A stretch of DNA of 64,000 nt, from positions 187,534,778 to 187,598,777 of the forward strand of contig NC_053492.1 of the NCBI RefSeq assembly GCF_905171775.1, written 5' to 3'. The stretch is from Rana temporaria. Taxonomy: Eukaryota > Chordata > Amphibia > Anura > Ranidae. Under the pieces are notes generated by a model, which saw only the letters and a list, made by a program, of their open reading frames with translations, searched no databases and was not told where the DNA came from. The position numbers were made by a program, and so were the translations under genes. Shown piece by piece: positions 9,316 to 21,272 of the stretch; within the stretch, counting starts at the first letter, position 1, and each line of letters begins with the position of its first letter.

Positions 9316-12300
9316 ATGCCAGTAATTAAATGCCTCTCATACAACGTCAAGGGTCTAAACAGCCCATACAAGAGACATAAGGTGCTAAAGGAACTGAAAC
9401 ATTATAGGGCAGATATTGTATTCCTACAAGAGACCCATCTGACAATAGGGTCAAACGTAAGGATGTACTCGCCAGACTTTCACACTTGGTATTATGGAGA
9501 CACCATCTCCAAGAGAGCTAGAGGGGTCGCAATAGGGGTAGCCAAGGGGACTAGGTTTGTGCCTACAGATAGACTAACTGACCCAGAAGGGAGATTCCTC
9601 TTTCTGAGAGGAAAATTGGAGGAAGAAGAGTATACCCTGGTAAACGTATATGCACCTAACATCTCCCCGATGAAATACATATTGGGAATTTTAGGGAAAT
9701 TAAAAGACTTCAGCAGGGGAAAGATAATACTAGGAGGAGACCTAAACTTCAGCATGGATCCGAAAGTGGATAAGTCCCACCGTACATTAGAAACTCAGGA
9801 CACACAATTAAGAAAGGCCAAAGCTAGCCTACATAGAAGTCAGCTAGTAGATACATGGAGGATTTTTAATCCTAGTCAGCGAGACTATACATTTTATTCC
9901 CAGGTGCATGGTAGTTATTCTCGGATCGATCACATCTTTGTTGATCATAGAATGCTGGAGGGGGTGGTCGAGACGAGAATAGAGCCCATGACGATCTCCG
10001 ACCACGCGCCCATTAATCTCCAAAGCTGGAGATTAAATGAGGAACTACTGATTGAGGAAAAAAGCTTAACAAGGGTTAAAAAAGAACTAGAAGAATACTT
10101 TAAGATCAATGAGACTGAGGAAATTTCGGCGGCAACCCTATGGGATGCCCACAAGGCAGTGATAAGAGGGGTTCTGATCTCGGAAGGAGCAAGGAGAAAA
10201 AAAGAAGCGACTAGTAAAAAAGTAAAATTAATAGACGAGATTTTCAGCCTAGAACAAAAACACAAAAAAGAAGGTAAGCAACGAGATGTATACCTAACCC
10301 TTGTCAACAAACGAAATATACTTAAAGATCTCATGGATCAGGAAACAAGAAAATAATTCAACTCAATAGCAGGGGAAAGATACAAGTGGGGAAATAAAAC
10401 AAGCAAACATTTGGCTCGGCTGGTGAAAAAAAAGAAATCAAGGAATTATATTGACAAAATTAAAAATGAAAAAGGAGAGGTTTTCCATACAACAAAAGAA
10501 ATTGCCGAAACATTTAGATTATACTATGAAAAATTATACTCAGTAGAACAAAAGACTTGGCAGATAGGAGAGAAAGAAAATAAGATTACAACCTTTTTAA
10601 AAGAAGCAAGACTCCCAAAAATTAGTCAAATTGATGCCGAGGGGATGGATAGGCCAATCACGGAAAATGAAATCAAGTTAGCATTAACAAACTCAGTCTC
10701 AGGTAAAAGCCCAGGCCCAGATGGCTTTACAGTAATGTATTACAAAAAATGTAAAGAGATACTACTACCAAGGCTATGTAAGTATTTTAACGGCCTTGGG
10801 AAGGGGTACAAATTAAGTAAGGAGGCCTCGGAAGCAATTATAGCTGTTATCCCGAAAGAAGGCAAAGACTTGGAAGGCTGCTCGGGCTACCGGCCAATAT
10901 CCTTGCTAAACACGGATATAAAATTGTTCGCAAGGATATTGGCCGGGAGAGTGAAGCAGGAAATGAATAAATTAGTGTATCCAGATCAGACGGGTTTCAT
11001 TCAGGGGCGAGAGGGGAGAGATAACGGGGTAAGAACACTTTTGATAATCCGGAAAATGAGGTCAGCGGGGTCCCCAGGTCTACTCCTGTCGATAGACGCA
11101 GAGAAAGCGTTCGACAGGGTAGACTGGGGACTCATGCTTTCTACTTTAAAGGAAATGGGGTTTGGCAAGGGGATGATGAACTGGGTGGCCGCCCTTTATC
11201 AGTTCCCTTCGGCAAAAATAAAAATAAATGGTAGCTTCTCGCAAACATTTCAAATGAAAAATGGAACGCGGCAGGGGTGTCCATTGTCACCACTGCTGTT
11301 TGTGTTGTCAATGGAACCCCTGCTAGCCAAGATTCGCAACAGCCAAAAAATAAAAGGGATCAAAATAGGAGAGGAGGAACATAAACTCGCAGGTTTCGCA
11401 GACGACGTCCTCTTCTATTTAACTGAACCCAAAACATCAATTCCAAACCTATTAAGCCTTTGCCATGAATATGGAGAATTTTCAAATTTCAAATTAAATA
11501 TCACCAAAACGGAGATCATGACTATAAATGTTAGTAAGACAGAAGAAAAATCCCTGAAAATGAACCATCGTTTCGCCTGGGTCAGTGAACTTAAATATCT
11601 TGGGATCTTGTTAGCAAAATCAATCAAAAAAACCTACGCGATAAATTTCATCCCATTGTTAAACGAAATTAAGAAAGAGACAAAAAGGGTGGAAAACAGA
11701 GCAATATCATGGATAGGACGAATCAATTATTGCAAAATGATCATCATGCCAAAGGTCCTATATAAATTCCAGATGATCCCCATAGCCCTCCCGAGAACGC
11801 TACTCTCAGCCCTTAATAAATTAATTATTAATTTTATATGGAAGAATAAGAAACATAGGATATCTTCTCAAACATTAAGGCAACCAAAAAAAAAGGGTGG
11901 ACTCGCCGTTCCGGATGTTAAGAGATACTACGATGCGGTGATATTAACAAGGGTGGTGGAGTGGGCCAGAGTCAATAAAGAAAAAAGGTGGGTAAGTTTA
12001 GAAAATGAAATATCACAGGCAAGGTTAGATAAGATAATTTGGAATCCCCCCAAATTTAGGACACTGGATATAAATCTACACGAGATAACAAAAAAGGCAC
12101 TGAAAACATGGGATATAGTATATAAAAAAATTGAGAAAGAATACAACTCACCTCTCATAGCACTGAAAAACAACGATTTTTTTGCACCGGGAAAGACACA
12201 AGTAGGGGGGCATTGGATTAAAAAAGACACTGCACAATTAAGAGATATAATGAGTGAGGGTCACATTAGAACACTGCAGGAGTTAAAACTTAATAAAAAT

Positions 12301-13089
12301 ATAATGGAAATCAATGAGTGGAGGTATCAGCAGCTAAACCATTTTATACAAGGTCTTCCACACCCTTTGAGGTCGGGAGACCAGTTGTCAGATCTGGAGA
12401 AAATCTGTACCACAGAAAGATCCAAAGGTATTGTTTCAAAGCTATATAGGATCCTACTGAAGATGGGGGAGCCGGACATACCTCCATTCATTGAAAAATG
12501 GGAAAGGGAATTCGGCACACAGCGGGATAGGACCACAATAGAGAGATTGTTGGCTCTGACTCACTCCTCCGCGGTTGACAGCCGCACGGCGGAAATGTGT
12601 TATAAATGCATTGCCGGTTGGTATATGACACCAGATAAATTAAAACAATTTAAAGAGGGGCAGACAGGAGACTGCTGGAGGGGCTGTAGATCACCAGGAA
12701 ATATGGCACACCTTTGGTGGGGATGCCCCAAGATAAAAGAGTATTGGGAAAATATATTGGGTTGCGTGGAAGAGATCACAAAAAAAAAGATAAAGATGGA
12801 CCCATGGGTTGTTTTATTTCATGGGGGAGAAGAAGGCATTAAAAGGTACAGGGACTCACTGATACCGCACCTCCTGAACGCCGCTAAGAGATTAATCCCT
12901 AGAAGGTGGCAAGATCCAGACCCCCCTTTAATGTGGGAATGGATCGACGCGGTCGAAGAAACATACAAAATGGAAGAACTGAAAGAGGGGTTAGAGGGTA
13001 ATAATATCTTATTAAGCACAAAATGGGAAAACTGGAGGATTTTCAAGAAAACATGGAGTTACGCAGAAAAGCTACGGGAAGAAATTTAA
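9316..13089 (+). pseudogene. L1 ORF2 (endonuclease-reverse transcriptase) with one in-frame stop
   Basis: ORF2p nicks target DNA and reverse-transcribes the element RNA onto it. The frame spans about 1257 codons. It starts MPVIKCLSYNVKGLN at 9316, with endonuclease blocks QETH, GGDLNFS and SDHAPI in the first 240 residues. The reverse transcriptase shows YRPISLLNTD, IDAEKAFDRVDW, GCPLSPLLF and the catalytic FADD at 11395-11406. A C-terminal cysteine-rich segment has CWRGC followed by HLWWGC. A single TAA at 10354-10356 interrupts the frame between endonuclease and RT; the frame resumes unchanged on the other side. Length and domain order are otherwise those of a full-length L1 ORF2. Confidence 0.93.
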
Positions 13090-13536
13090 ACGCTCCCTTA
13101 GAAGAAAATTAGAAAGACCTATAGGTCTGAAGAGAATGTCTAAGGTGAGACAGGGGGGGGGGAGGGGCAGGGGAAGGGGGGGTAAAAATTTGAAATGGTT
13201 AATTTTTGGTATTTTTTTTTTTTCTTTGCTCTTTTGCAAATGGAGTAACATATGGGTTCATATTGGTTTATTTGTATATGTGCATGTTACAATAGCATAT
13301 GAATATAAAGAAAAAAAAAAAAATCAGAACAAAAAGGAAAAGGAAATAAAAAAAATAAAATAAATATATAAAAAAAAAAAAAAAAAAAAATAAATAAATA
13401 AATAAATAAAGGGGTATAAAGAAAAGCGACACTAATGATGCTAAACCAAAATAGAGATGCAATGGGCTGGTACGCAGAACATGAGCATAAAACACGCACT
13501 CTATGAGGTAGAGTCTGAAGTGAAAAAAAAAAAAAG

Positions 13537-13552
13537 AAAACTAGCAAAATAC
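13537..13552. repeat. Right 16-bp target-site duplication of the first L1
   Basis: This is an exact match to 5863-5878. It sits directly after the A-tail and marks the 3' limit of the insertion. Removing 5879-13552 restores a continuous flank reading GATAAAACTAGCAAAATAC followed by ATGAACAG. Confidence 0.93.
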
Positions 13553-14222
13553 ATGAACAGAAGACCAGTTGGAAGCATTGCAATTTGGGAAACTGCTGCC
13601 CGATGCCTAATAGTCCAAGAGACAGTAACTAATCTAGTAGAGTGTGTCTTGACAGGAAAAAGTGAAATGTCGTATTTAAGTCTATACAGTAAGTTTGGGC
13701 TGTAAGCTGTCTGAGCCACTGAGAAATGGTGGAAAAAGAAGCTGGTTCTCCTTTCTGGGGACCTTCAAGAATGTCAAAAAAGAATGACAGTCTTCCTAAT
13801 AAAAACAATGGCTGAGAGGCAAACTTATACAGCATGAATCACACCCTGACAGTGGGAAGGGAGAAGGGAAGGGAAGATAACAGTGACATTTCCTTCCTTT
13901 GATCTTGAGTCAGATATAGAGATGAAAGAACCACCTGGCCATTTGAAATCTGGTTTTGGGTGTCAAGCAAATCAGTCTAAAGACTGAACTGATTTGTCCT
14001 ATGAAGAAAAAATGTTGTGTTGTGTAGAGGTTTGGAGTTGAACTAAGCAAATGGTACTGCCTCAGACTGTAGATTCCAAATCTTGGACAACAAGTCAGTC
14101 AGAAGTTGTTTTTTGAGGGACGCTTGCCAGTGTCCAAATCTCCCTGTAGTGGCAGTAAAACCCAATTGTCTTAAAGGCGTTTTAAAGAAGAATTTTTTTT
14201 TCGTAACCCCTTTGTGCCTAAT
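13553..14222. other. Flanking DNA, no gene recognised
   Basis: No feature beyond short ORFs. This is the continuation of the sequence interrupted by the L1 insertion. Confidence 0.5.
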
Positions 14223-14421
14223 GCCCTGTACACACGATCGTTTTGGAAAAAACAATCGTGTGTGGGTCCCATTGAACTTTTTTCCATTGGTGCAAAAAAA
14301 TTGATAGGATATTCCGATCGTCTACGTGGAGAAAAATCCACGCATGCTCAGAATCAAGACGACGCATGCTCGGAAGCATTGAACTTAATTTTTCTCGGCC
14401 CGTCGTAGTGTTTTACGTCAC
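14223..14421. repeat. MITE-like repeat of the 'GCCCTGTACACACGATCG' type
   Basis: It begins GCCCTGTACACACGATCG and has an internal inverted match (CGATCGTTTT and AAACAATCGTGTGTG). It ends near TTTTACGTCAC at 14421. The same arrangement, including CGCATGCTC twice and TTGAACTT, is at 32388-32660. Two copies with the same layout show an interspersed family, probably MITEs; the mobilising family is not evident. Confidence 0.6.
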
Positions 14422-14579
14422 CGCGTTTTGGAAGGTCGGAATTTAGTCTGATATCCCCCTCCCACACTGCAATTGCATTACAGTGAACAGAGCGATCGGC
14501 CACCATAGCGGCAAACCAGTATGGAGCTACTCATGTCATATCACAATGTTTAAACTATGAAAAAGAGGAGACAATATAC

Positions 14580-14587
<8 letters not shown>

Positions 14588-14618
<31 letters not shown>

Positions 14619-14619
14619 C
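14588..14619. repeat. (TA)n microsatellite
   Basis: An uninterrupted alternating TA tract of about 32 bases. Other TA tracts are at about 48362-48393 and 49680-49770. Confidence 0.9.
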
Positions 14620-14753
14620 GGCCTGCTACTTTTTAGCCGGTGCTGCTTTAAATTTAGAGGGTAGTCTGAGAGTTAGTTTACTCAGGCCGTATGATTTTTT
14701 TCCAAATTTGGGCCTCTGTTCAAGCCATGGCTATACTGTGAGTGACCACTATT

Positions 14754-15452
14754 TGTCACGTACCTTACCAGAGGCCGAAGTGCTGAGAGGGCTTCCCTTG
14801 CGACTGAGTGCAGAACGCCCCCTGGAGGTGACACAGGGGGTGCTATGCCCGGAGATGCAGGGGTTGCCAGCTGCGCCTTGCTGAAGAGATGTAGAAGATC
14901 AGCTGTCCACCAGGATACGTAGTCTGGCAGGGGTACCACGGAAGTACCAGATGAGGTAGACTTGCAGGGAAACCCAGGGGCGGAGTCAGGAGCCAAGCCG
15001 GTAGTCATGCACAGGAAGCAGGAAGTAACTGGAGCAGGTCAGAAGGCAAAACGAGGTCATACACTGGAACAATCAGGCAGGAACAGGATAAAGGGTAACC
15101 GGGAGACAAGCCGGGGGTCATACACAGAGAAGTCTGGTCAGGCAAGCCGGGTCATCAACGGGTACACAGGAACACAGGAACAAGAGCTCAGGAACACACA
15201 AAGGCTGAAGATCATGCAGCAGTTGGTAACTGCTGCAGCACATCTTTAAATAGGGCACTGACGCCAGGAGTCCCGCCCGCATTGCGTGCGTACTGGCGCA
15301 CACGCTTGCGCAGTAAAGAATACAAGACTTGCAGCGTTGTTGCCCGTTTGCGCGCGCATGCGCGTTGCACGCGTTTGCGCGCGCATGCGCACTGCGCTTG
15401 TTGGTCCGTGTAAGGCAGGTCTGACAGTTCTTCCACGGTTGGTTCCCTGACA
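14754..15452. mobile_element. Solo LTR, 699 bp, with 5-bp target duplication
   Basis: The block starts TGTCACGTACC and ends CCCTGACA, so it has the TG...CA ends of an LTR with a short inverted TGTCA/TGACA. It is flanked by CTATT on both sides (14749-14753 and 15453-15457). The interior has imperfect repeats of a CCGGGTCAT-type unit (14990-15160) and alternating CpG-rich CGCGCGCATGCGC tracts at 15351-15390. No gag or pol sequence is present, consistent with recombination between two LTRs. A relative in the opposite orientation is at 29571-30571. I infer a Gypsy-like or retroviral origin but cannot tell which. Confidence 0.7.
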
Positions 15453-15457
15453 CTATT

Positions 15458-16467
15458 GTTGTCTGGGGTGCCGTTACCACCCCAGGCCAAGAGTGGCAGC
15501 AGTCAGGTAAAGGTGTTTTGGGTGTTTCCCTTCAGCAGCCAATCAGTGGGGGTTGGTTGTTCCGCTGTGCATGCTGGGAGGAGTACTTAAGGGACAGACG
15601 CCATTGGCCCGGGGACGTCGATCCTGGGTCTGTCGTCCCACCACCCCCATTTGTGGCCCTTTTGGCCGGGGGTGCGTGTTTAAGTGTCCCTGGCTCTGGG
15701 ACCACTCTGGTCTGGGGTTGTGATCTACTAAGTAGGCCGGTAGTCAGACTGGGTCTACGTTTGCAATGTGGTCCTGTGATGTCCGTCCTGAGGGAGGAAG
15801 CCACTCGATGAAGAACCTCATCTTGGAGAGCACAGAGCACGAGGCTGGTATCTCAGGAGAGGCCTTGAACTTCATTGAAGGACGCACCATTTCTGAAAGG
15901 CTGAATGATTGTCGCCTGTCAGTCCTAAGTTCACAAGAACTTAATCGGGAGAGATCCGGGTGCTAAATCCTGTGTTGAGAGGATTTCGGACCGAACATAC
16001 CTCCATCTGTGGGAAGATCTGTGGCAGAGACTTTACCAATTTCCGTGCGCCATCTCGGCTGCTAGACTAATGAGAGAGGCCTATCCGAGTCCGCAATACC
16101 CGCTCTGGCTAGAGTGGCGATAAAAGCTGTGTTGCTGGAAGCAGGAGTGTTTCCAGACAGAAGTTGTGCACCTGAACCTATTACCTGTTACCCTTCCACC
16201 TCTTCAACTACTTATTTTATTTTTTTACCTAGTTCAGCAAATAAATCAAAGAAAAGGAAGTCTAAAGTGTGGACATTGAACTTTTTCTTAGCTCTCATCT
16301 GATACCCTAGATGGCAAGGAAATAGAGGTAACATGCCACCCAAAACAATCTAGCAGCTACATATATATAAAATTATCATATACATGTGTGGTAAAATCAC
16401 CTTGACTCCCATACAGATGTGTTCTGCATAAGAATGTACTTAAGTAAAGAAACACAGTCATAAGGAC
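15458..16467. other. Unassigned DNA, possibly an old LTR remnant
   Basis: No coding region is supported. A short string, TCTGTGGCAGAGAC near 16019, recurs twice in complement inside the TG...CA block at 18062-19107, which hints at a related LTR. That is too little for an assignment. Confidence 0.3.
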
Positions 16468-16580
16468 AGTCATAGGCATTCTGTCATTATAGCACGCATG
16501 TCTGCAATTATATCGCCAGGAGGGATGAGTGGCAATATAATTGCAGACATGCGTGCTATAATGACAGGATGCCTATGACT
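16468..16580. repeat. Hairpin element with ~50-base arms
   Basis: The left arm (from AGTCATAGGCATTCTGTC at 16468 to TATATCGCC) is almost perfectly complementary to the right arm ending at 16580. Only a few mismatches are seen and the loop is about 13 bases. This is the structure of a very short MITE and could fold as a long RNA hairpin if transcribed. Confidence 0.75.
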
Positions 16581-17322
16581 GGCTGATCGCTCTGTTCACT
16601 GTAATGCAATTGCACAGTGGAAGGGGGATAAGGCTCGCATGACAGGTCTACTAGTCTTTTCATTTCCGCCCACAGTCTGGCAGTGTTGAGTTCCTCGACC
16701 ATGCGGGCGCGATGACGCCGTACGCACACGAGTGCGGCTGGTGTCACAGAAGTGGCAGGAGCGATGCATACAAAAAGCCGGTTGATGCGATGGGGAGTCA
16801 ACCCCAGACAAACCGGAAGTGACGCGTGCGGCTCCATGGACCTGGAACCAGGAAGACGCTGGAGGAACTGGTAAACAGCGTTCTTCAGGGTCAAGTCAGT
16901 TTGATCAATCACACTCATATTTATTGCCTGAGATTTTATACTTTCTGGTACGCTTACTGTATATGTAAGGAGGTACTATGGGGTTTCATTAAACTTTTTA
17001 AATGGTACTGCTCTATGTGGATATTTATTTTCCTCACATGTGACTGCGGAACCCTATTCAAGTAAAGCCAATGGTGGAGAGTACAAACACTGGATGTGGA
17101 TGGTGATTGAATGCTCATTTTGATCTTACGTTTGGTGAGTGCATCCCCAAAAGGGGAATAAAATCCCCCCACATGGTGAACATACCTTGGTGAAAGGAGC
17201 ACTTGTGTAAAGACTTTTTTGACCAATCACAGCCATCCTCCCCTGCTTCACCAACTGTTTTCTATGTGAAGTCTATATAGAGTCTCTCAAACGAGGGTTT
17301 GATTGTAGCGCTGCTACAGTGT

Positions 17323-17816
17323 AAGGCCCCGTACACACGGGAGGATTTATCCGCGGATACGGTCCAGCGGACCGTTTCCACGGATAAATCCTCTCGAGGA
17401 TTTGCGCGGATTTTGATGCAATGGAGTGTACTCACCATCGAATCGAAATCCGCGCCGAAATCCTCTGGCGATGACGTGTCGCGCCGTCGCCGCGATGATG
17501 ACGCGGCGACGTACGCAACGCAGTCATTTAAGGAATTCCACGCATGCGTCGAATCATTACGGCGCATGCGGGGGATCCCTTTGGACGGATTGATCCGGTG
17601 AGTCTGTACAGACCAGCGGATCAATCCGTTGGGATGGATTCCAGCGGATAGATTTGAAGACATGTCTTCAAATATTTATCTGCTGGAAATCCATCGCATG
17701 GGAGAAAAATCCGCGGAAACAGATCCGCTGGATTGTACACACCATAGAATCTATCCGCTGAAACCCATTCGCTGGGATTTTTCAGCGGATGGATTCTATC
17801 GTGTGTATGGGGCCTT
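17323..17816. mobile_element. MITE with AAGGCCCCGTACACAC termini
   Basis: The left end AAGGCCCCGTACACAC and right end GTGTGTATGGGGCCTT form a terminal inverted repeat, and TA flanks can be read on both sides. The interior has many nested inverted matches built on CAGCGGAT and ATCCGCGG. It has no coding capacity. The same CCCC(G/A)TACACAC terminus occurs at 45171-45356, so the two may share a mobilising transposase. Confidence 0.75.
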
Positions 17817-17861
17817 ATTGTGGACTCTTGAAATTCTTTGAGTTTTAATATTACTGTTTAT

Positions 17862-19243
17862 GCATGTATATATGAATACTAAACAGTGTAGTTTCTTGGA
17901 ACCTGGAAATTAATTACACCAATCCTGAGAAAAGCATTCTACTTTGGATTATCTTTTCAAACCCTGCCCTCATTTAAAGTGTCACTAAACATTATCCTTA
18001 TTCTTCAAAAATAATCCATACATATCTACTACTTAATGGCTCTGTAATCTATTTTTCATTATGTAGCACTACCCCCGAAGGAGCTGCTGGTTAGATTTTG
18101 GGTTTGCACGTTACCTTTACAGCTTCGTTGTCAGAGTGGGAAGTCCATAAGAAATGCAATGTCCAGACAGATGTAAAACCTTCAACAGTTGGGTTTTATT
18201 TTTACTGCAGGGTAACTTGAAGTAGAGAAAGTAGAAGGGAGGAGAATTGCAGGGGAAGGATCAGGCACTCGGTACAGAATGTTCAAAAATATTCAATCAG
18301 TCTTCACTCTCAGCTATTGAGTGGGAATTGCTCACCCGGATAGTCCCCTCTCACGTGGCCTAGCAGCCGGGATTATGCACAAACTAATGTCCAAACGGTC
18401 TCTGCCACAGACCTCTTGGAATAAACTTGGTCTCTGCCACAGTCCTTTGAATGTACTTGGATGCGTCCAGGAATCCTCTGCCACAGGATTTTAAAGTCCT
18501 GAACCTCCAGCAATGCAGTAGAAGAGCCTTTAAGCCAGAACCGGCAGACTGCAGAATCCCTCCTTAATTGGGTCACCAGGCCTCACCCGAGATAATAGAA
18601 CTTTGCCAGTCTCCTCTAAGGCTGGTCCTCCCCGGTTTCCTTTAAGACAGCCTCCTCCTTATGGACAGACAGCTTGGGATCCCCTCTTAGGATTGCAGGC
18701 CCCAGCCAGCATAGCTGGGCCTACTAAACAGCGAAGCAACTCTGGGCCAACGTGGCCCCGAAGTTGGGCTCACACACACGCACACCTTGTGCCAGGAGGG
18801 CCACGAGGCGAAGGACCCCGTAAAATGGCATCTGCCCCTTAATACCACTCCCCAGCATGCAAAGCGGGGTCACCACTCCCACTGTACCGCTGCAGAGAAA
18901 GGACACCCAATACACCATGGTACACCTGTGTTCCAACATAAGGCCGAGATGGCTACACCACCTGTAGGCAACAAGGGAAACTACCAAGCAGTACCACAGC
19001 CAGAACAGAGGCAAATTTGTGTTGATCAAATAGGTCTGAACCCAAGTATTGGCCCAGACTTCCCCTAAATTTGAAATAGCGCCCCTAGATTTGGCATGGG
19101 TGCTACAATTGTTTCTAACTGTGTTTTTCTGCCACCTTGTTCTGCCTCTACCTGTTTGGAAAGAGTAGTGTGTATTTGTTGCCATTGCCATCTCTATTCA
19201 CACTACACATCCCATAGTCCATAGTCCATCTTTGGAGCAAGCA
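17862..19243. repeat. Duplicated segment, copy A, first part (split)
   Basis: Bases 17862-18061 and 19108-19243 match 31452-31787 in order, with a 1046-bp block interrupting copy A between them. Diagnostic shared strings include GAATACTAAACAGTGTAG-like sequence and TCCCATAGTCCATAGTCCAT. The match resumes at 28570, so copy A was split again by about 9.3 kb of later sequence. It is either a diverged local duplication or two copies of a long unnamed repeat. Confidence 0.75.
18062..19107. mobile_element. TG...CA-bounded insertion, likely solo LTR
   Basis: Comparison with the uninterrupted copy near 31660 shows that this block is extra. It begins TGTAGCAC and ends GTGCTACA, an 8-base inverted terminus with TG...CA ends, typical of LTRs. 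Inside are direct repeats of GGTCTCTGCCACAG at about 18395 and 18430. No clear target duplication is visible when the flanks are joined and compared with the other copy, which is unusual for an LTR. It has no coding region of a retroelement. Confidence 0.55.
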
Positions 19244-19377
19244 AGAGAGGCTGGCTTTGTTCCAACATATGGTAAAAATGAAAAGGATAAATCAGGCACT
19301 CAACACTAGTTCTAGTTTAATACTACTACTCATATAGTCACTAAGGCCTGCAATAGTGCTTCCTAATGCACATAAAG

Positions 19378-19474
19378 AAGAGACACTTGAGAGGAGATAT
19401 GATAGCGGTATGCAAATACTTCAATGGCGATCCCAGTGTAGGAAGAAAACGTTTCACTCTCAGGGAGTGTAAGA
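19378..19474 (+). repeat. Interspersed repeat, 5' part, split by the 8.8-kb insertion
   Basis: The sequence from GAGAGGAGATATGATAGC to CTCAGGGAGTGTAAGA is the first part of a repeat whose second part resumes at 28239. It is a family I recall from frog genomes ending in a TTGAACT..ATGGAC..TTTATTCAACC motif, but I cannot name it. Its last 16 bases are duplicated at 28239-28254. Confidence 0.6.
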
Positions 19475-20303
19475 CATAGAACAGAACATCAAAGAAAGAC
19501 CAATTTGTGTTGCCAACATCCCTGGGTTACAGACAAATAGGAAAGAACCCCCCAAAAAGTTGAGACTTTTTAGGCAACAACACAATAGTACCAATAGTAA
19601 TAATAATAATAAAAATTTGAAAAGCAATGTATCTCTGAATAGAAGCACTAACAGCGCTAAGGTGACTAATTAAATCTGTAATTAACCTTCTGCTAAATTA
19701 GTCTCACTGAGTGAGGATGAATGCAATGTGTATGACCACAAAATGAAATAGGTTTAAAATATAAAATCATGTAAACCAAAAGGAATAAAATGCATAAAGT
19801 CCATTCACAGAAAAAACTGTAAAAAGTCTCTTAAACCGATGTATTTCATAAAATCCTTGAAACTTCCAATTGTAAAATAATCTTCATACCGGGTCTCCCT
19901 TAGGAGTTCTACTCACCAGATGCCTATGGTGTGTTCAGCATTAAGAACTCCTTGCTCATACTGGGATTCCTTTCAATGGATTGCCTTAAAAGTCTCCTCA
20001 ATCTTCCAAAAATATCTCCTTCCTCCTGTTGTCACCGTATCTCAGTAGGTTTGGTATAGGTCATAAATGAGGGAGTGTTTCATGTAAGGCAAGTGAAAAG
20101 ACATATAGTGTAATACTGTTTTTTATTGAGAACCATGCCCCATAAAAATATATATATGCTTACAAATGTTGAAGATAAAATACAGCACATCAAACGTAGT
20201 GAACTGCAGCTCTCGTCCGCTCTAGGTGCACAATCAGCTCAGCTCCAGCTGACAGGCTCCCAGTTCAGTGTGAACGCTGTGTGTAGTGGAAGAAGCACGT
20301 CGT

Positions 20304-20360
20304 GTAGCCACGCCCTGACGCGTTTCGTGATTGGCTCACGTCTTCAGAGGGCGTGGCTAC
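20304..20360 (-). ncRNA. Hammerhead-like ribozyme motif, palindrome left arm
   Basis: On the - strand a 13-bp stem I (GUAGCCACGCCCU with AGGGCGUGGCUAC) encloses the core CUGAAGA. Stem II follows (GUGA, loop, UCAC), then GAAA, then the palindromic ACGCGU, and C at the cleavage position. This is the type I arrangement with minimal stem III known from Penelope-like elements, in which ACGCGU would pair between two molecules. There is one extra base (C) between the CUGANGA box and stem II compared with the minimal consensus, which could weaken cleavage. Confidence 0.65.
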
Positions 20361-21272
20361 ATGGCACTGACTCTGATTTTAAATAGGGCAAGTGGGAGTG
20401 CCCAAACTCACTCTAACCCGATAGGGAGAGGCATCCTCTCAGCAAAGACAAGGCAGTGGGATAAATAACCTGGTCTTATCCAAGCAAACAGCATCTTAAC
20501 ATTGCATGATGTCGGATGCATTTAACCCGCTCCTTGCCAAATTACTAGTACCAACACTATGTCGGCATAAACACATATCCGTGGCACTACTGCCATCATG
20601 GCTATGTGATAAAATACATGTCTAAAAAATAATGATTAAAAATATACATTAAAAATACACAAGGTGCACAATCTTTAGTAATAAACATTACAGTAAAATA
20701 AAGCAATGTTTAAAATTATATATACTATATGGACTAGATGCATGCATCTACATATTCTGGCACTAAGAGCAGAGCATGTAAATCTGAACCCATAAGAGAC
20801 TAAAATAGCGTACTCCGATAAGCATATAAAACATGTTACTTATGCTTAGCGGAGTACGCTATTTTAGTCTCTTATGGGTTCAGATTTACATGCATCTAGT
20901 CCATATAGTATATATAATTTTAAACATTGCTTTATTTTACTGTAATGTTTATTACTAAAGATTGTGCACCTTGTGTATTTTTAATGTATATTTTTAATCA
21001 TTATTTTTTAGACATGTATTTTATCACATAGCCATGATGGCAGTAGTGCCACGGATATGTGTTTATGCCGACATAGTGTTGGTACTAGTAATTTGGCAAG
21101 GAGCGGGTTAAATGCATCCGACATCATGCAATGTTAAGATGCTGTTTGCTTGGATAAGACCAGGTTATTTATCCCACTGCCTTGTCTTTGCTGAGAGGAT
21201 GCCTCTCCCTATCGGGTTAGAGTGAGTTTGGGCACTCCCACTTGCCCTATTTAAAATCAGAGTCAGTGCCGT

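Larger units (their letters stand above)
5879..13536 (+). mobile_element. Full-length L1-clade LINE, 7.66 kb
   Basis: The insertion starts GATGGCGACGGCG immediately after the 5' target copy and ends in an A-run (13523-13536) immediately before the 3' copy. In order it has a 1.58-kb 5' region that is CpG-rich for its first 300 bases, ORF1 (7456-8475), an unusually long G-rich inter-ORF stretch of 840 bases, ORF2 (9316-13089), and a 3' UTR with A-rich and TAAA repeats at 13308-13410. A complete 5' end, an exact duplication and nearly open frames suggest a young insertion. The only lesion I see is one in-frame stop in ORF2. Confidence 0.95.
14452..16630. repeat. 50-base inverted repeat pair spanning 2.2 kb
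   Basis: The segment 14452-14501 (TATCCCCCTCCCACACTGC onward) is nearly the reverse complement of 16581-16630 (GGCTGATCGCTCTGTTCACT onward, ending GGAAGGGGGATA). The pair encloses the solo LTR and unassigned DNA. It may be the termini of a large DNA transposon or two copies of one repeat in opposite orientation. No transposase frame lies between. Confidence 0.45.

Noticed and set aside
10411..10413. Independent start of a second ORF at TTG
   Set aside because: The frame is the same as that before the TAA at 10354, and L1 ORF2 runs through this point. It is one gene with a stop, not two genes.
13300..13410. A-rich stretch taken as the L1 poly-A tail
   Set aside because: The exact target duplication lies farther on, at 13537, after a second A-run. 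The A-rich stretch at 13300 is inside the 3' UTR.
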